In this document: piece after piece, positions 8,199 to 15,291 of the stretch | Numbering within the stretch: the stretch's first letter is position 1 | Layout of the letters: every line of letters starts with the position of its first letter | Assembly (NCBI GenBank): GCA_014304965.1 | Contig: JACRTZ010000186.1 | Span: forward strand, 1-29,682 | Source: Vulcanimicrobiota bacterium | Lineage (GTDB): Bacteria > Vulcanimicrobiota > Vulcanimicrobiia > Vulcanimicrobiales > Vulcanimicrobiaceae | Reading direction: 5' to 3' | Length of the DNA: 29,682 nt | Translations under genes and position numbers: made by a program | The notes under the pieces: generated by a model | Seen by the model: only the letters and a program-made list of their open reading frames with translations | Databases searched by the model: none | Told to the model about the DNA's origin: nothing

Positions 8199-8516
8199 GT
8201 GCCGAATATCAAAGCCGCCGAAAAATGGGTCCGTCAATCGGAAAAGCGCAGCCTGCGCAACCGGGACGTCAAGACCCGCCTGAAGACGCTGTTCAAGGGC
8301 TCGAAGACCAAAGCCGACGACCCCGCGGTCGTCACGAGCGTGGAATCGCAGTTCGACAAGGCCGCCCAGAAGGGCATCATTCATCCGAACAAGGCCGCCC
8401 GCAAGAAGTCGCGCCTGGCCAAGGCCGCCGTTGCGGCCCGAGCCGCCGCCGCCAGCCCCAAGCCTGCGGCCGCCGCCAAACCTGCCCGAAAGAAAGCGAC
8501 AGCCAAGAAAAAGTAG
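8199..8516 (+). CDS. rpsT: 30S ribosomal protein bS20
   Basis: bS20 binds 16S rRNA in the small subunit. The N-terminus PNIKAAEKWVRQSEKRS and the following helical, Lys/Arg-rich segment are typical of the family. I chose the GTG at 8199 over the ATG at 8190 for two reasons: family members normally begin M-A/P-N-I-K, and the -10 promoter box overlaps the ATG, so transcription should begin at the GTG. This gives 105 residues and a leaderless mRNA. From about residue 72 to the end there is an Ala/Lys/Pro tail, with runs such as AAVAARAAAA and ARKKATAKKK, which is longer than in most S20 proteins and resembles histone-H1-like tails. The stop faces the phaC stop eight bases away. Confidence 0.95.
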   Translation: MPNIKAAEKWVRQSEKRSLRNRDVKTRLKTLFKGSKTKADDPAVVTSVESQFDKAAQKGIIHPNKAARKKSRLAKAAVAARAAAASPKPAAAAKPARKKATAKKK

Positions 8517-8524
8517 CGCTCCGG

Positions 8525-10414
8525 TTAGGACTGCTCTAAAACGTAGGTGCCCGGCGCCGGATCGAGCGCCGGGAAGTGCTTGTTGCCCGGTTGCTCGGGC
8601 GCGAGACCTTGCGCGCCGCTGCGCGCCTGCAGCCATTCCATCCATTCGGGCCACCACGAACCCTCCGACTTACTCGCGCCGGCGAGCCACGCGTCGGCCG
8701 TGGGCGGGTTCGCGGCAGCCTGCCAGTAGTGACCTTTGCCCGAGCCCGGCGGGTTAACGATGCCCGCGATGTGGCCCGAATGCCCCAGCCGGAAACGCAC
8801 GTCGCCCGAAAACATCTGCGTCATCTTGTAAACCGAACGCCACGGCGCGATGTGATCTTCGGCCGTCGCCAGGCAGAACACGTCGTTCTTGACCGTGCGT
8901 AAGTCGATCGGCACGTCCTCGAGCGACAGCGTGTTCGGCTTGGCAAGATTGTTTTCAAGGTACATGTTGCGCAGGTAATAGCTGTGCATCGCGCACGGCA
9001 AACGCGTTGCGTCGCCGTTCCAATAAAGCAAGTCGAATGCAGGCGCGTCTTTGCCGAGGAGATACCGGTTGACCGCGACGTTCCAGATCAGGTCGTTGGA
9101 ACGCAGCATGTTGAACGTGTCCGCCATCTCGCTCGAATCGAGCACGCCCTTCTTCTTCATGTTCTTTTCGAGCGACGCGACGGCTTCCGGGCTCAAGAAC
9201 GCCTGCAAGTCGCCGGCTTCCGCAAAATCGGTCAAGGCCGCGAAAAACGTCACGGCATTGACGAGCGTTTCTTCGGATTTCGCCAAATAGGCGAGCGACT
9301 CGGCGGTCAGCGTCCCCCCGATGCAATACCCGATCATGTTGACGTCGTGGCTCTCGGAAATGGCCGAGGCGACGCGCGCCGCGCTCTGCGGCCCTTTCTT
9401 CGCGTAATCTTCCCAGCCCATGTCGTCCAGCTTCTTGTCCGGGTTGCGCCACGAAACGACGTACGTCCGAATGCCGTTGTCCACGGCGAACTTGATCAGG
9501 CTGTTCTTCGGCTGCAGATCGAGGATATAGTATTTGTTGATCCACGGCGGCACGATGACGAGCGGTTTTTCGTAGACCGTACCGGTCGTCGGCGTGTACT
9601 CGATCAGTTCGATCAGCTTGTTGCGATAGACGACGTTTCCGGGCGTGGTCGCGACGTTGCGGCCAACGGTGAACGCTTTTTTGTCCACAAGCGCGGGCCG
9701 GCCGGCGTTGTCGCGCATGTCTTCGAAAACATTCGCAACGCCGCGGGTCAGGTTCGCGCCGCCGGTCCGCATCGTTTCTTCGATGACCGCCGGATTGAAG
9801 AACGGAAAATTCGTCGGGCTGAGCGCGCCACAGAATTGCTTGGTAAAGAACTTCACGCGCGCTTTGGTGCCGGGATCCACGTCGGCGTTGTCCACCGCAT
9901 CGAGCACGGCTTTACAGGCGAGGAGATACCCTTGCTTGAGCGCATCGAACGTCGGATTATCCGACCATGCCGGATGCTTGAATCGGCCGTCGCCGGCTGC
10001 GGGCTCGATGATCGCGGCCGTCTGTTCGGCCTTCGGCGTCCGCGAGCGCGTGGCAACGTTCATCCACGCGTTCGCGAATTGCGCCTGGCCCGCCATCAAC
10101 GATTCGGGATGCGCCATCATCTTCTGCCAGACGTCGTAGGTCGCTTTGCCGATGCCGAGCGGATCGAACGGGTTGGGCACGGCTTCCGTCGCGCCGGCCG
10201 TTCCGGCACCGTTGGCTGCGGCCGGGCCGGGCGGCGGGGGCATGCCGTCCGTCGCCATCGCCGGCAGCGTTGCTTCTACCGCTGCGACGACCGCGTCTTC
10301 GGTCAAAACGGCGTTCGGCTCGGCTCCATCCACGGGGACTTCGGTCGCCGCGCTGACCGCCGCACCGTTGGCAGACGGTTGCTGCTCGTTCGAATCGTTG
10401 GGCTCGGCATTCAT
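8525..10414 (-). CDS. phaC: Class I poly(3-hydroxyalkanoate) synthase PhaC
   Basis: PhaC polymerises 3-hydroxyacyl-CoA into storage polyester at granule surfaces. The lipase-like box is GYCIGG, with the nucleophile Cys364. The other triad members are D520 (LATAEDHIAPW) and H548 (GHSGHIAGIVNPP). The N-terminal PhaC domain begins near NPFDPLGIG (about 91). The 629 residues are somewhat longer than usual because of an Ala/Pro/Glu-rich, probably disordered extension over residues 1-85. The ATG at 10414 has no recognisable ribosome site; AT-rich TATACC lies six bases upstream. The gene starts 24 bases after the broken nucleotidyltransferase gene. No phaA, phaB, phaR or phasin gene is in the window. 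Confidence 0.97.
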   Translation of the reverse strand: MNAEPNDSNEQQPSANGAAVSAATEVPVDGAEPNAVLTEDAVVAAVEATLPAMATDGMPPPPGPAAANGAGTAGATEAVPNPFDPLGIGKATYDVWQKMMAHPESLMAGQAQFANAWMNVATRSRTPKAEQTAAIIEPAAGDGRFKHPAWSDNPTFDALKQGYLLACKAVLDAVDNADVDPGTKARVKFFTKQFCGALSPTNFPFFNPAVIEETMRTGGANLTRGVANVFEDMRDNAGRPALVDKKAFTVGRNVATTPGNVVYRNKLIELIEYTPTTGTVYEKPLVIVPPWINKYYILDLQPKNSLIKFAVDNGIRTYVVSWRNPDKKLDDMGWEDYAKKGPQSAARVASAISESHDVNMIGYCIGGTLTAESLAYLAKSEETLVNAVTFFAALTDFAEAGDLQAFLSPEAVASLEKNMKKKGVLDSSEMADTFNMLRSNDLIWNVAVNRYLLGKDAPAFDLLYWNGDATRLPCAMHSYYLRNMYLENNLAKPNTLSLEDVPIDLRTVKNDVFCLATAEDHIAPWRSVYKMTQMFSGDVRFRLGHSGHIAGIVNPPGSGKGHYWQAAANPPTADAWLAGASKSEGSWWPEWMEWLQARSGAQGLAPEQPGNKHFPALDPAPGTYVLEQS

Positions 10415-10420
10415 CTTATA

Positions 10421-10426
10421 GGTATA
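10421..10426 (-). promoter_or_regulatory. Possible -10 element six bases before the phaC ATG
   Basis: On the minus strand the sequence before the ATG is AAAATATACCTATAAG. TATACC sits at the -10 distance from the start codon, and no Shine-Dalgarno sequence is present. No convincing -35 box was found 16-18 bases further up, so this is tentative. Confidence 0.25.
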
Positions 10427-10438
10427 TTTTGGCTCTAG

Positions 10439-10973
10439 CTACGGACCGCCCTCCGCCTCATCGCCGTCGAGCTTCTTTCGCATCGCTTCCGCCTCGATCA
10501 TGGCCTCGATTTCGGGCATGACCAGCCGATCTTTCGGGCGATTCGCAGCGGCCTTTGTTTCCCGCAAGCCCTCAAGCGTCAATACGTTGATCTCGATATT
10601 CCCGAAACGCGTTTCTCAATAAGCCCGCGTTCAGCGAGATCCAAATATCGCCAACCTGGTGCGATCGTGCCGAGTAGATCGAACCAGTCGCCGTCGCGGG
10701 TCTGCAACGTAAAGTTGTCCCCGTTTGCAATCATTCGCGCATCCCATGGCAACGCGAGTCCCGATGGTTCCTTCAGCACTCGCAGCCGAGGTTCGAAAGG
10801 CTTCAACGCGGTAACCAGACGCTCGACGTTTTCAGCCGATCGTTCGTAAACGATGTCGAGGTCTTCGGTGACGTAGGCAGAGCCCTGCATCCCAAGGCCG
10901 CCCCACCGATGACAACATATTCGACACCGTGTTTGTTGAGGGCGTAGATTACGTCGCTTGCAGGGGTAGCCAT
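10439..10973 (-). pseudogene. Frameshifted MNT-type nucleotidyltransferase gene (toxin-antitoxin-like)
   Basis: Three frames together encode one recognisable protein. Starting at ATG 10973 the frame gives MATPASDVIYALNKHGVEYV and the polymerase-beta-type GG motif (VVIGGAALG). A -1 shift near 10893 leads into MQGSAYVTEDLDIVYERS with the D-x-D catalytic pair, through FDLLGTIAPGWRYLDLAER. A second -1 shift near 10600-10618 leads into NVLTLEGLRETKAAANRPKD and the stop at 10439. Adding one base at each site gives a 178-residue protein of normal family length, with the usual C-terminal K-x-A-A-x-R-P-K-D signature. Each site lies at a run of three identical bases, so real decay and assembly error are both possible. 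The sequence looks less GC-rich than its neighbours. It follows the 83-aa gene by seven bases. Confidence 0.8.
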
Positions 10974-10980
10974 GGGCCCG

Positions 10981-11232
10981 TCAATTCGGCGAGCGTTTCA
11001 TCTTGAGCGCTCTGTGTTGCGTCGCTGCGGCGATTTGCGCGTCCAGCTTTGCCAGCCTCTGCGACGGGGTCTTACCGTACATGTTGCCGTACGTCAGCGT
11101 CAAGTCGATACCGAACTCCGTCGCGCGCCTGGCAGCACTATCCGCCGGCGGGTTTTCCAGATATGCCTTGAAGGCATCGCTCAGTCGCGGGAGTTCCACG
11201 TCCGACTCTTTCGGCGCGATTCGGCGCTCCAC
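10981..11232 (-). CDS. Small partner protein of the broken nucleotidyltransferase
   Basis: This is an 83-residue, charged, helical protein without a membrane segment. Its middle, RATEFGIDLTLTYGN followed by SQRLAKLDAQIAAA, resembles the short proteins commonly encoded just ahead of MNT/DUF6036-type nucleotidyltransferases in toxin-antitoxin-like pairs; that is from memory of such pairs, not a search. The start is uncertain. The GTG at 11232 lies one base after the priA stop and lacks a ribosome site of its own, so a downstream GTG near codon 12 (before ELPRLSDAF) is an alternative. Because its partner is broken, this gene may be a relic or may still act alone. Confidence 0.65.
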   Translation of the reverse strand: MERRIAPKESDVELPRLSDAFKAYLENPPADSAARRATEFGIDLTLTYGNMYGKTPSQRLAKLDAQIAAATQHRALKMKRSPN

Positions 11233-11233
11233 C

Positions 11234-13600
11234 TCAGGGATCGACGTTGATCACGAGGCGCGTAGCCCGGTCTTTGTGCGCGGCCGGCACGATGCGCTCA
11301 CGCAGAAAGTCGCGCACCGCGCGTCCGTCCTGCGCTTTGATCGCGATGCGAAAGCGCCATTCATTATTCGCGCGCGCCACGGGGTATGGCGCCGGGCCGA
11401 GCGTTTCCGCATCGGCAAACGTTCGCAACGTCTCCGCGTACGCGTTCGAAGCCGCAAGCGCAAGCTCGCGGTCGCGCCCGATCACGCCGAGATATACGAG
11501 GTCGCAAAACGGTGGGTAGCCCGCTTCGCGGCGCTGCTCCGATTCGTAGGCCGCGAAACCGTCGAAGTCGTGTTTCGCCGCGAACGCAATCGCTGGGTGT
11601 TCCGGCGAATAGGTTTGTAGGATCGCCTCCCCCGGCCGCGCGCGGCCGCTGCGGCCAGCAACCTGCGTGAGCAAATCGAAGGTGCGCTCCGACGCGCGGA
11701 ACTCCGGATAGTGCAAGCCGAGATCGGCCGCCACGACGGCCGCCAAGGTCACCGTCGGGAAGTCGAGGCCTTTCGCGATCATCTGCGTGCCGACGAGGAT
11801 GTCGCCCGTTGCTGCAAATTCGTCGAGCAAGCGCGCGTGATCGCCGACGCGGGTCGTCGTATCTCCGTCCATCCGAATCGCGCGGGCTTTCGGAAAAAGT
11901 GAAGCGAGCGTATCCACCACGCGCTGCGTTCCAAGCCCCAGTTCGCGAAACGCTTCCGAACCGCAATTCGGACAGGCGGCCGGAATCGGCGCCTGGTAGT
12001 CGCATTGATGACAGCGCAGCAGGTTTTCGGCGCGGTGAACCGTCAGCGAGATCGAGCAGCGCCCGCAATCCGGAACCATTCCGCACGAGCGGCACAGCAT
12101 GAAGCTCGCGCTCCCGCGGCGATTGACGAGCAGCACGCTCTTCTCGCCGCGTTCGAGGCGCGCGGCGAGCGCATCCACGAGCCGCGAGCTGAAGATCCGG
12201 CGATTGCCCGCATCGAACTCGCGCGCCATATCAACGACGTGCGTTTCGGGCAGCGACTGCGCTTGGGGCCGATCCTGCAGTCGGAGGTGGATCGCGTCGC
12301 CCTCGAGCGCGCGCCGATATTCTTCAAGCGGCGGCGTCGCGCTGCCGAGCACGAGGGTTCCGCCGGCTAGGCGCATCCGTTCGCGCGCAACGTCCACCGC
12401 ATGGTAGCGCGGCACGCCATCCTGTTTGTAGGTTCGCTCGTGCACTTCGTCGACTGCGATGAGCCGCACGTCGGGAAGCGGCGCGAACAGGGCGCTGCGC
12501 GGCCCGACCATCACGTCGATCTCGCCGCGCGCGGCCGCGTGCCAGCTGTCGAAACGCTCGCGCTCGGAAAGGCCTGAGTGCAACACCGCGACCCGGTCGC
12601 CGAACGTGCCTTCGAAGCGCCGCGCCGTCTGCGGCGTGAGCGCAATTTCCGGGACGAGCAAGATTGCGCGCCCGCCACGCGCGAGGACCTGGGCGATCGC
12701 ACGGACGTAGACGAACGTCTTGCCGCTGCCCGTGACGCCTTGCAACAGGAACTCGCCGAAGCTTTCGGCGCGCACGTTCGCTTCCAGCGCACCGATCGCC
12801 ACTGCCTGTTCGGCCGTTGGAACGAAGTCGTGCGGCGCGTGTTCGATCGCTCGCTTCGCCCGCGCCGCTGCGCGGGGAACTTCGCGCAAGGCGCCCGCAG
12901 CGATCGCCCGCGCAATCAAACTCGCGGAGTACCCTTCGAGCAGCGCGTCGCGCCGCCGCAGCGCGCCTTCCGCAGCAACGTGCGCAACGAGCGCTTCCGC
13001 GCGCGGCCCGCGGATCCGCGCGCCCGTCGCCTCCAAGACCTTCTCGGTCGCAGCCTCGGTGCGCGCGCGATCGAACGTCCGGCGGCGTTCGAGCGCGCCC
13101 GCGCGCACGAGCGTTGAAATCGCGCGCAAGAGCGTCTTGCGGTCGCCGGCGCGGCGCGCCTCGGGATGGCGCAGCAGGCTCTCCAACGCGAAACCGCCGG
13201 CAAACGTATCGCGCAACAGCGCGAGCAACCGGCGCGGAACCGATGCGTGCAAAGCCGGATCCAGCGGCCCGACGATCGTGAAACGATCGACCGTCCGCGG
13301 GATTGCGGCCGCGAACACGAACGGCGCGAGCGCCTCACCGAGCGAGCAACAGTATCGTTCGGCCATCCAGCGCGCGAGCTCGAGCGCCGTTTCGTCGAAC
13401 GTCGCGGGCGCCTCGAACCGCGATGCGATCGGCCGCAGGCCGGTACGATCCGTTGCATACGGGGCCGAAATGACGAACGCGTACAGTTCGCGCGGCCCCA
13501 GCGGAACGCGCACAACCTCGCCGACGCGCGCATCGAGGCCCTCCGGCACGCTATAGGTCAACGGCCGCGCGACGTTGGCCGTGCGCTGCTGCACGAGCAC
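11234..13600 (-). CDS. priA: Primosomal replication-restart helicase PriA
   Basis: PriA recognises stalled forks and reloads the replisome. The 788 residues show the N-terminal DNA-binding region (about 1-240), the helicase P-loop GVTGSGKT (288-295), Walker B DEVH (384-387), and motif III in LVLGSATPP. The cysteine-rich zinc module has all four pairs (CRSC, CGRC, CHQC, CPNC), followed by GTQMIAKGLDFP and QVAGRSGR. Most PriA proteins have DEEH, so Val386 is a small deviation. The chosen start is GTG at 13600, 14 bases after the aroB stop. The conserved strand begins about there, and the frame stays open into aroB, so the true start could be slightly upstream. Confidence 0.96.
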   Translation of the reverse strand: MLVQQRTANVARPLTYSVPEGLDARVGEVVRVPLGPRELYAFVISAPYATDRTGLRPIASRFEAPATFDETALELARWMAERYCCSLGEALAPFVFAAAIPRTVDRFTIVGPLDPALHASVPRRLLALLRDTFAGGFALESLLRHPEARRAGDRKTLLRAISTLVRAGALERRRTFDRARTEAATEKVLEATGARIRGPRAEALVAHVAAEGALRRRDALLEGYSASLIARAIAAGALREVPRAAARAKRAIEHAPHDFVPTAEQAVAIGALEANVRAESFGEFLLQGVTGSGKTFVYVRAIAQVLARGGRAILLVPEIALTPQTARRFEGTFGDRVAVLHSGLSERERFDSWHAAARGEIDVMVGPRSALFAPLPDVRLIAVDEVHERTYKQDGVPRYHAVDVARERMRLAGGTLVLGSATPPLEEYRRALEGDAIHLRLQDRPQAQSLPETHVVDMAREFDAGNRRIFSSRLVDALAARLERGEKSVLLVNRRGSASFMLCRSCGMVPDCGRCSISLTVHRAENLLRCHQCDYQAPIPAACPNCGSEAFRELGLGTQRVVDTLASLFPKARAIRMDGDTTTRVGDHARLLDEFAATGDILVGTQMIAKGLDFPTVTLAAVVAADLGLHYPEFRASERTFDLLTQVAGRSGRARPGEAILQTYSPEHPAIAFAAKHDFDGFAAYESEQRREAGYPPFCDLVYLGVIGRDRELALAASNAYAETLRTFADAETLGPAPYPVARANNEWRFRIAIKAQDGRAVRDFLRERIVPAAHKDRATRLVINVDP

Positions 13601-13614
13601 GTCGACCGCGCGGA

Positions 13615-14688
13615 TCAGCGAAATTCGCGCGCTCCCGGCGGCGTGCGCAGCCGCTCGATCACCGCGCGTACGCTCCGCGGCGCGGCGATAACGCCCGTTT
13701 CCACGTCCCCGAGGGCACGCGGCAGCACGAAACGTAACGCGCCTCCGCGCGACTTCTTATCGGAACTCATGGCGCTCACTACCGGCGCCGTCGCCGCGCC
13801 CCCGCTCTCAAGGGGCAGGCCCAGCAGCGCGAGCAGCGACAGCACGCGCAGGTGCTCGGCTTCGGAAAAGCGTCCCGTGCGAAGCGCGAGCAGGCCGGCG
13901 CCGCGCAGGCCGATCGCGACGGCCTCGCCGTGCGACAGCGCATAGCGCGTCGCGCGCTCGAACGCGTGCGCGAAGGTGTGCCCGAGATTGAGCGTTTCGC
14001 GCGCGCCCAGTTCGAGCCGGTCGTCGGCGACGTACATCGCCTTGACGCGAATGGAATCCGCGACCACTTTTTCCCACGGCCACTTCTTGAATGGGTGCGG
14101 CGCGAGCGTCTCGAGCGCTTCGAACGTCTCGCCGCCTTCGATCACGCCGTGCTTGACGACTTCGGCCATGCCTTCGCGGAACTGTGCTTCGCGCAAGGTT
14201 GCGAGCGCGGCCAGATCGCAGAACACGGCGATCGGATCTCGAAATGCGCCCGCGAGGTTCTTTCCGGCTCGCAAGTCCACACCGGTCTTGCCGCCCACCG
14301 CGGCGTCGACCATGCCGACGAGCGACGTTGCGACCGCGACGAATGGGATGCCGCGCATGTACGACGCCGCCGCAAAGCCGAAGAGGTCGGTTGCGACGCC
14401 GCCGCCGATGCCGACGACAATCGTTTCGCGGTCGGCTTTGGCCGCGGCGAGTGCGTCGAGCACGCCTTCGAGAGTCTTCAGGGTCTTACGCCGTTCGCTG
14501 AGCGTGAACAGCAGCGGCGCCGAAGCGCCGCGCAGCGCGCGCCGGATGCGTTCTGCGTGAGCCGCAATGCGCCGATCTGCGAGCAGCACGATGCGCCGCG
14601 CGCCTCGTTCGCGAAGAAACGTAGCAAGCGCACGCGGCACGTCGCCCGCGATCACGATCGGGTACCCGAGGTCGTCGAAGCGGGTCAT
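13615..14688 (-). CDS. aroB: 3-dehydroquinate synthase
   Basis: AroB catalyses the second step of the shikimate pathway, making 3-dehydroquinate from DAHP with NAD+ and a divalent metal. The NAD-binding GGGVATDLFGF and the VGGKTGVDLRAGKN segment are present, as are the metal ligands in EGMAEVVKHG (Glu), LNLGHTFAHA (His) and LSHGEAVAIG (His). I take the start as ATG 14688, which overlaps the aroK TGA in an ATGA junction. The frame remains open upstream, but that stretch is antisense-like noise inside aroK and does not resemble AroB. This gives 357 residues, a normal length. aroK and aroB are translationally coupled, and priA follows closely. Confidence 0.95.
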   Translation of the reverse strand: MTRFDDLGYPIVIAGDVPRALATFLRERGARRIVLLADRRIAAHAERIRRALRGASAPLLFTLSERRKTLKTLEGVLDALAAAKADRETIVVGIGGGVATDLFGFAAASYMRGIPFVAVATSLVGMVDAAVGGKTGVDLRAGKNLAGAFRDPIAVFCDLAALATLREAQFREGMAEVVKHGVIEGGETFEALETLAPHPFKKWPWEKVVADSIRVKAMYVADDRLELGARETLNLGHTFAHAFERATRYALSHGEAVAIGLRGAGLLALRTGRFSEAEHLRVLSLLALLGLPLESGGAATAPVVSAMSSDKKSRGGALRFVLPRALGDVETGVIAAPRSVRAVIERLRTPPGAREFR

Positions 14689-15194
14689 CGTGCGCGCACG
14701 AGGTCGGCGATTTCGCGAGCGATTGCGCCGAGCGAGCGACGGGAGCCGCTCACCGACATTTCGCTCTCCGCATAGAGCGGCCGGCGCGCAGCATGGAGCG
14801 CCCGAACGTGCGCCGGGTCGATCGCATCGCCGAGCAGCGGCCGCTTCGTTTTGGAGCGGCGCAGGCGGCCGAGCAGGACGGAAAACGGAACGTCGAGATA
14901 CACGCGCAGCGCGCGCTCCGCGAGCAGCGAGCGCGTCGGCGGGTGGGTGACGGCCCCGCCGCCAAGCGCGAGGACGCACGGCGGCCCATCGAGCGCATCG
15001 CGAACGGCTTCCAGTTCGCGCGCGCGAAACGCGGGCTCGCCGTCGCGTGCGAAGATTTCCGGAATCGGCCCGTAACGTGCGACGATCGTCTCGTCGGTGT
15101 CCACGAATTGCATTCCGAGTTCTTTTGCAAGCCGGCGGCCCACCGTCGACTTTCCCGCACCCATAAATCCCACCAGCGCCACGTGTTCTTTCAT
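14685..15194 (-). CDS. aroK: Shikimate kinase
   Basis: This enzyme phosphorylates shikimate to shikimate-3-phosphate in the cytoplasm. It has the Walker A motif GFMGAGKSTVG directly after MKEHVALV, the substrate aspartate in FVDTDE, the RDGEPAFRARE helix, LALGGGAV and the lid-region KRPLL. ATG 15194 is chosen because the P-loop follows it at the usual distance; the frame is open for 18 more codons upstream, but those do not fit the family. At 169 residues it has normal length. It heads the aroK-aroB-priA run, diverges from the S10 peptidase gene across 97 bases, and has only a weak ribosome site (GCGGA). Confidence 0.95.
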   Translation of the reverse strand: MKEHVALVGFMGAGKSTVGRRLAKELGMQFVDTDETIVARYGPIPEIFARDGEPAFRARELEAVRDALDGPPCVLALGGGAVTHPPTRSLLAERALRVYLDVPFSVLLGRLRRSKTKRPLLGDAIDPAHVRALHAARRPLYAESEMSVSGSRRSLGAIAREIADLVRAR

Positions 15195-15207
15195 CGTATC
15201 CGCGACA

Positions 15208-15254
15208 CAGGTTCGGCGGCCGGCGCGCGAGGTCCGCGAACCTGGCAATCCAGG
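15208..15254. promoter_or_regulatory. Two inverted repeats in the aroK / S10 peptidase divergent gap
   Basis: CAGGTTCG (15208-15215) and CGAACCTG (15237-15244) form a perfect eight-base inverted repeat. Overlapping its right arm, CCTGG-CAAT-CCAGG (15241-15254) forms a second, tight repeat. They lie in the 97-base divergent region and could be operator half-sites for aroK, the peptidases or both. No regulator is encoded nearby, and clear -35/-10 boxes were not found. Confidence 0.3.
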
Positions 15255-15291
15255 AACAGGAGGCTAGCGGAGGCGCCGCGATTACGAACGG

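Noticed and set aside
8984..10438. 484-codon plus-strand frame opposite phaC
   Set aside because: phaC on the minus strand has an intact triad and normal length; the opposite product shows no domain.
10579..10890. Free-standing 103-aa protein
   Set aside because: It is the middle part of the frameshifted nucleotidyltransferase: its upstream and downstream homologous segments lie in adjacent frames.
14689..14979. 97-codon N-terminal extension of aroB
   Set aside because: It lies wholly within aroK in another frame; the ATGA junction at 14685-14688 gives a normal-length AroB.
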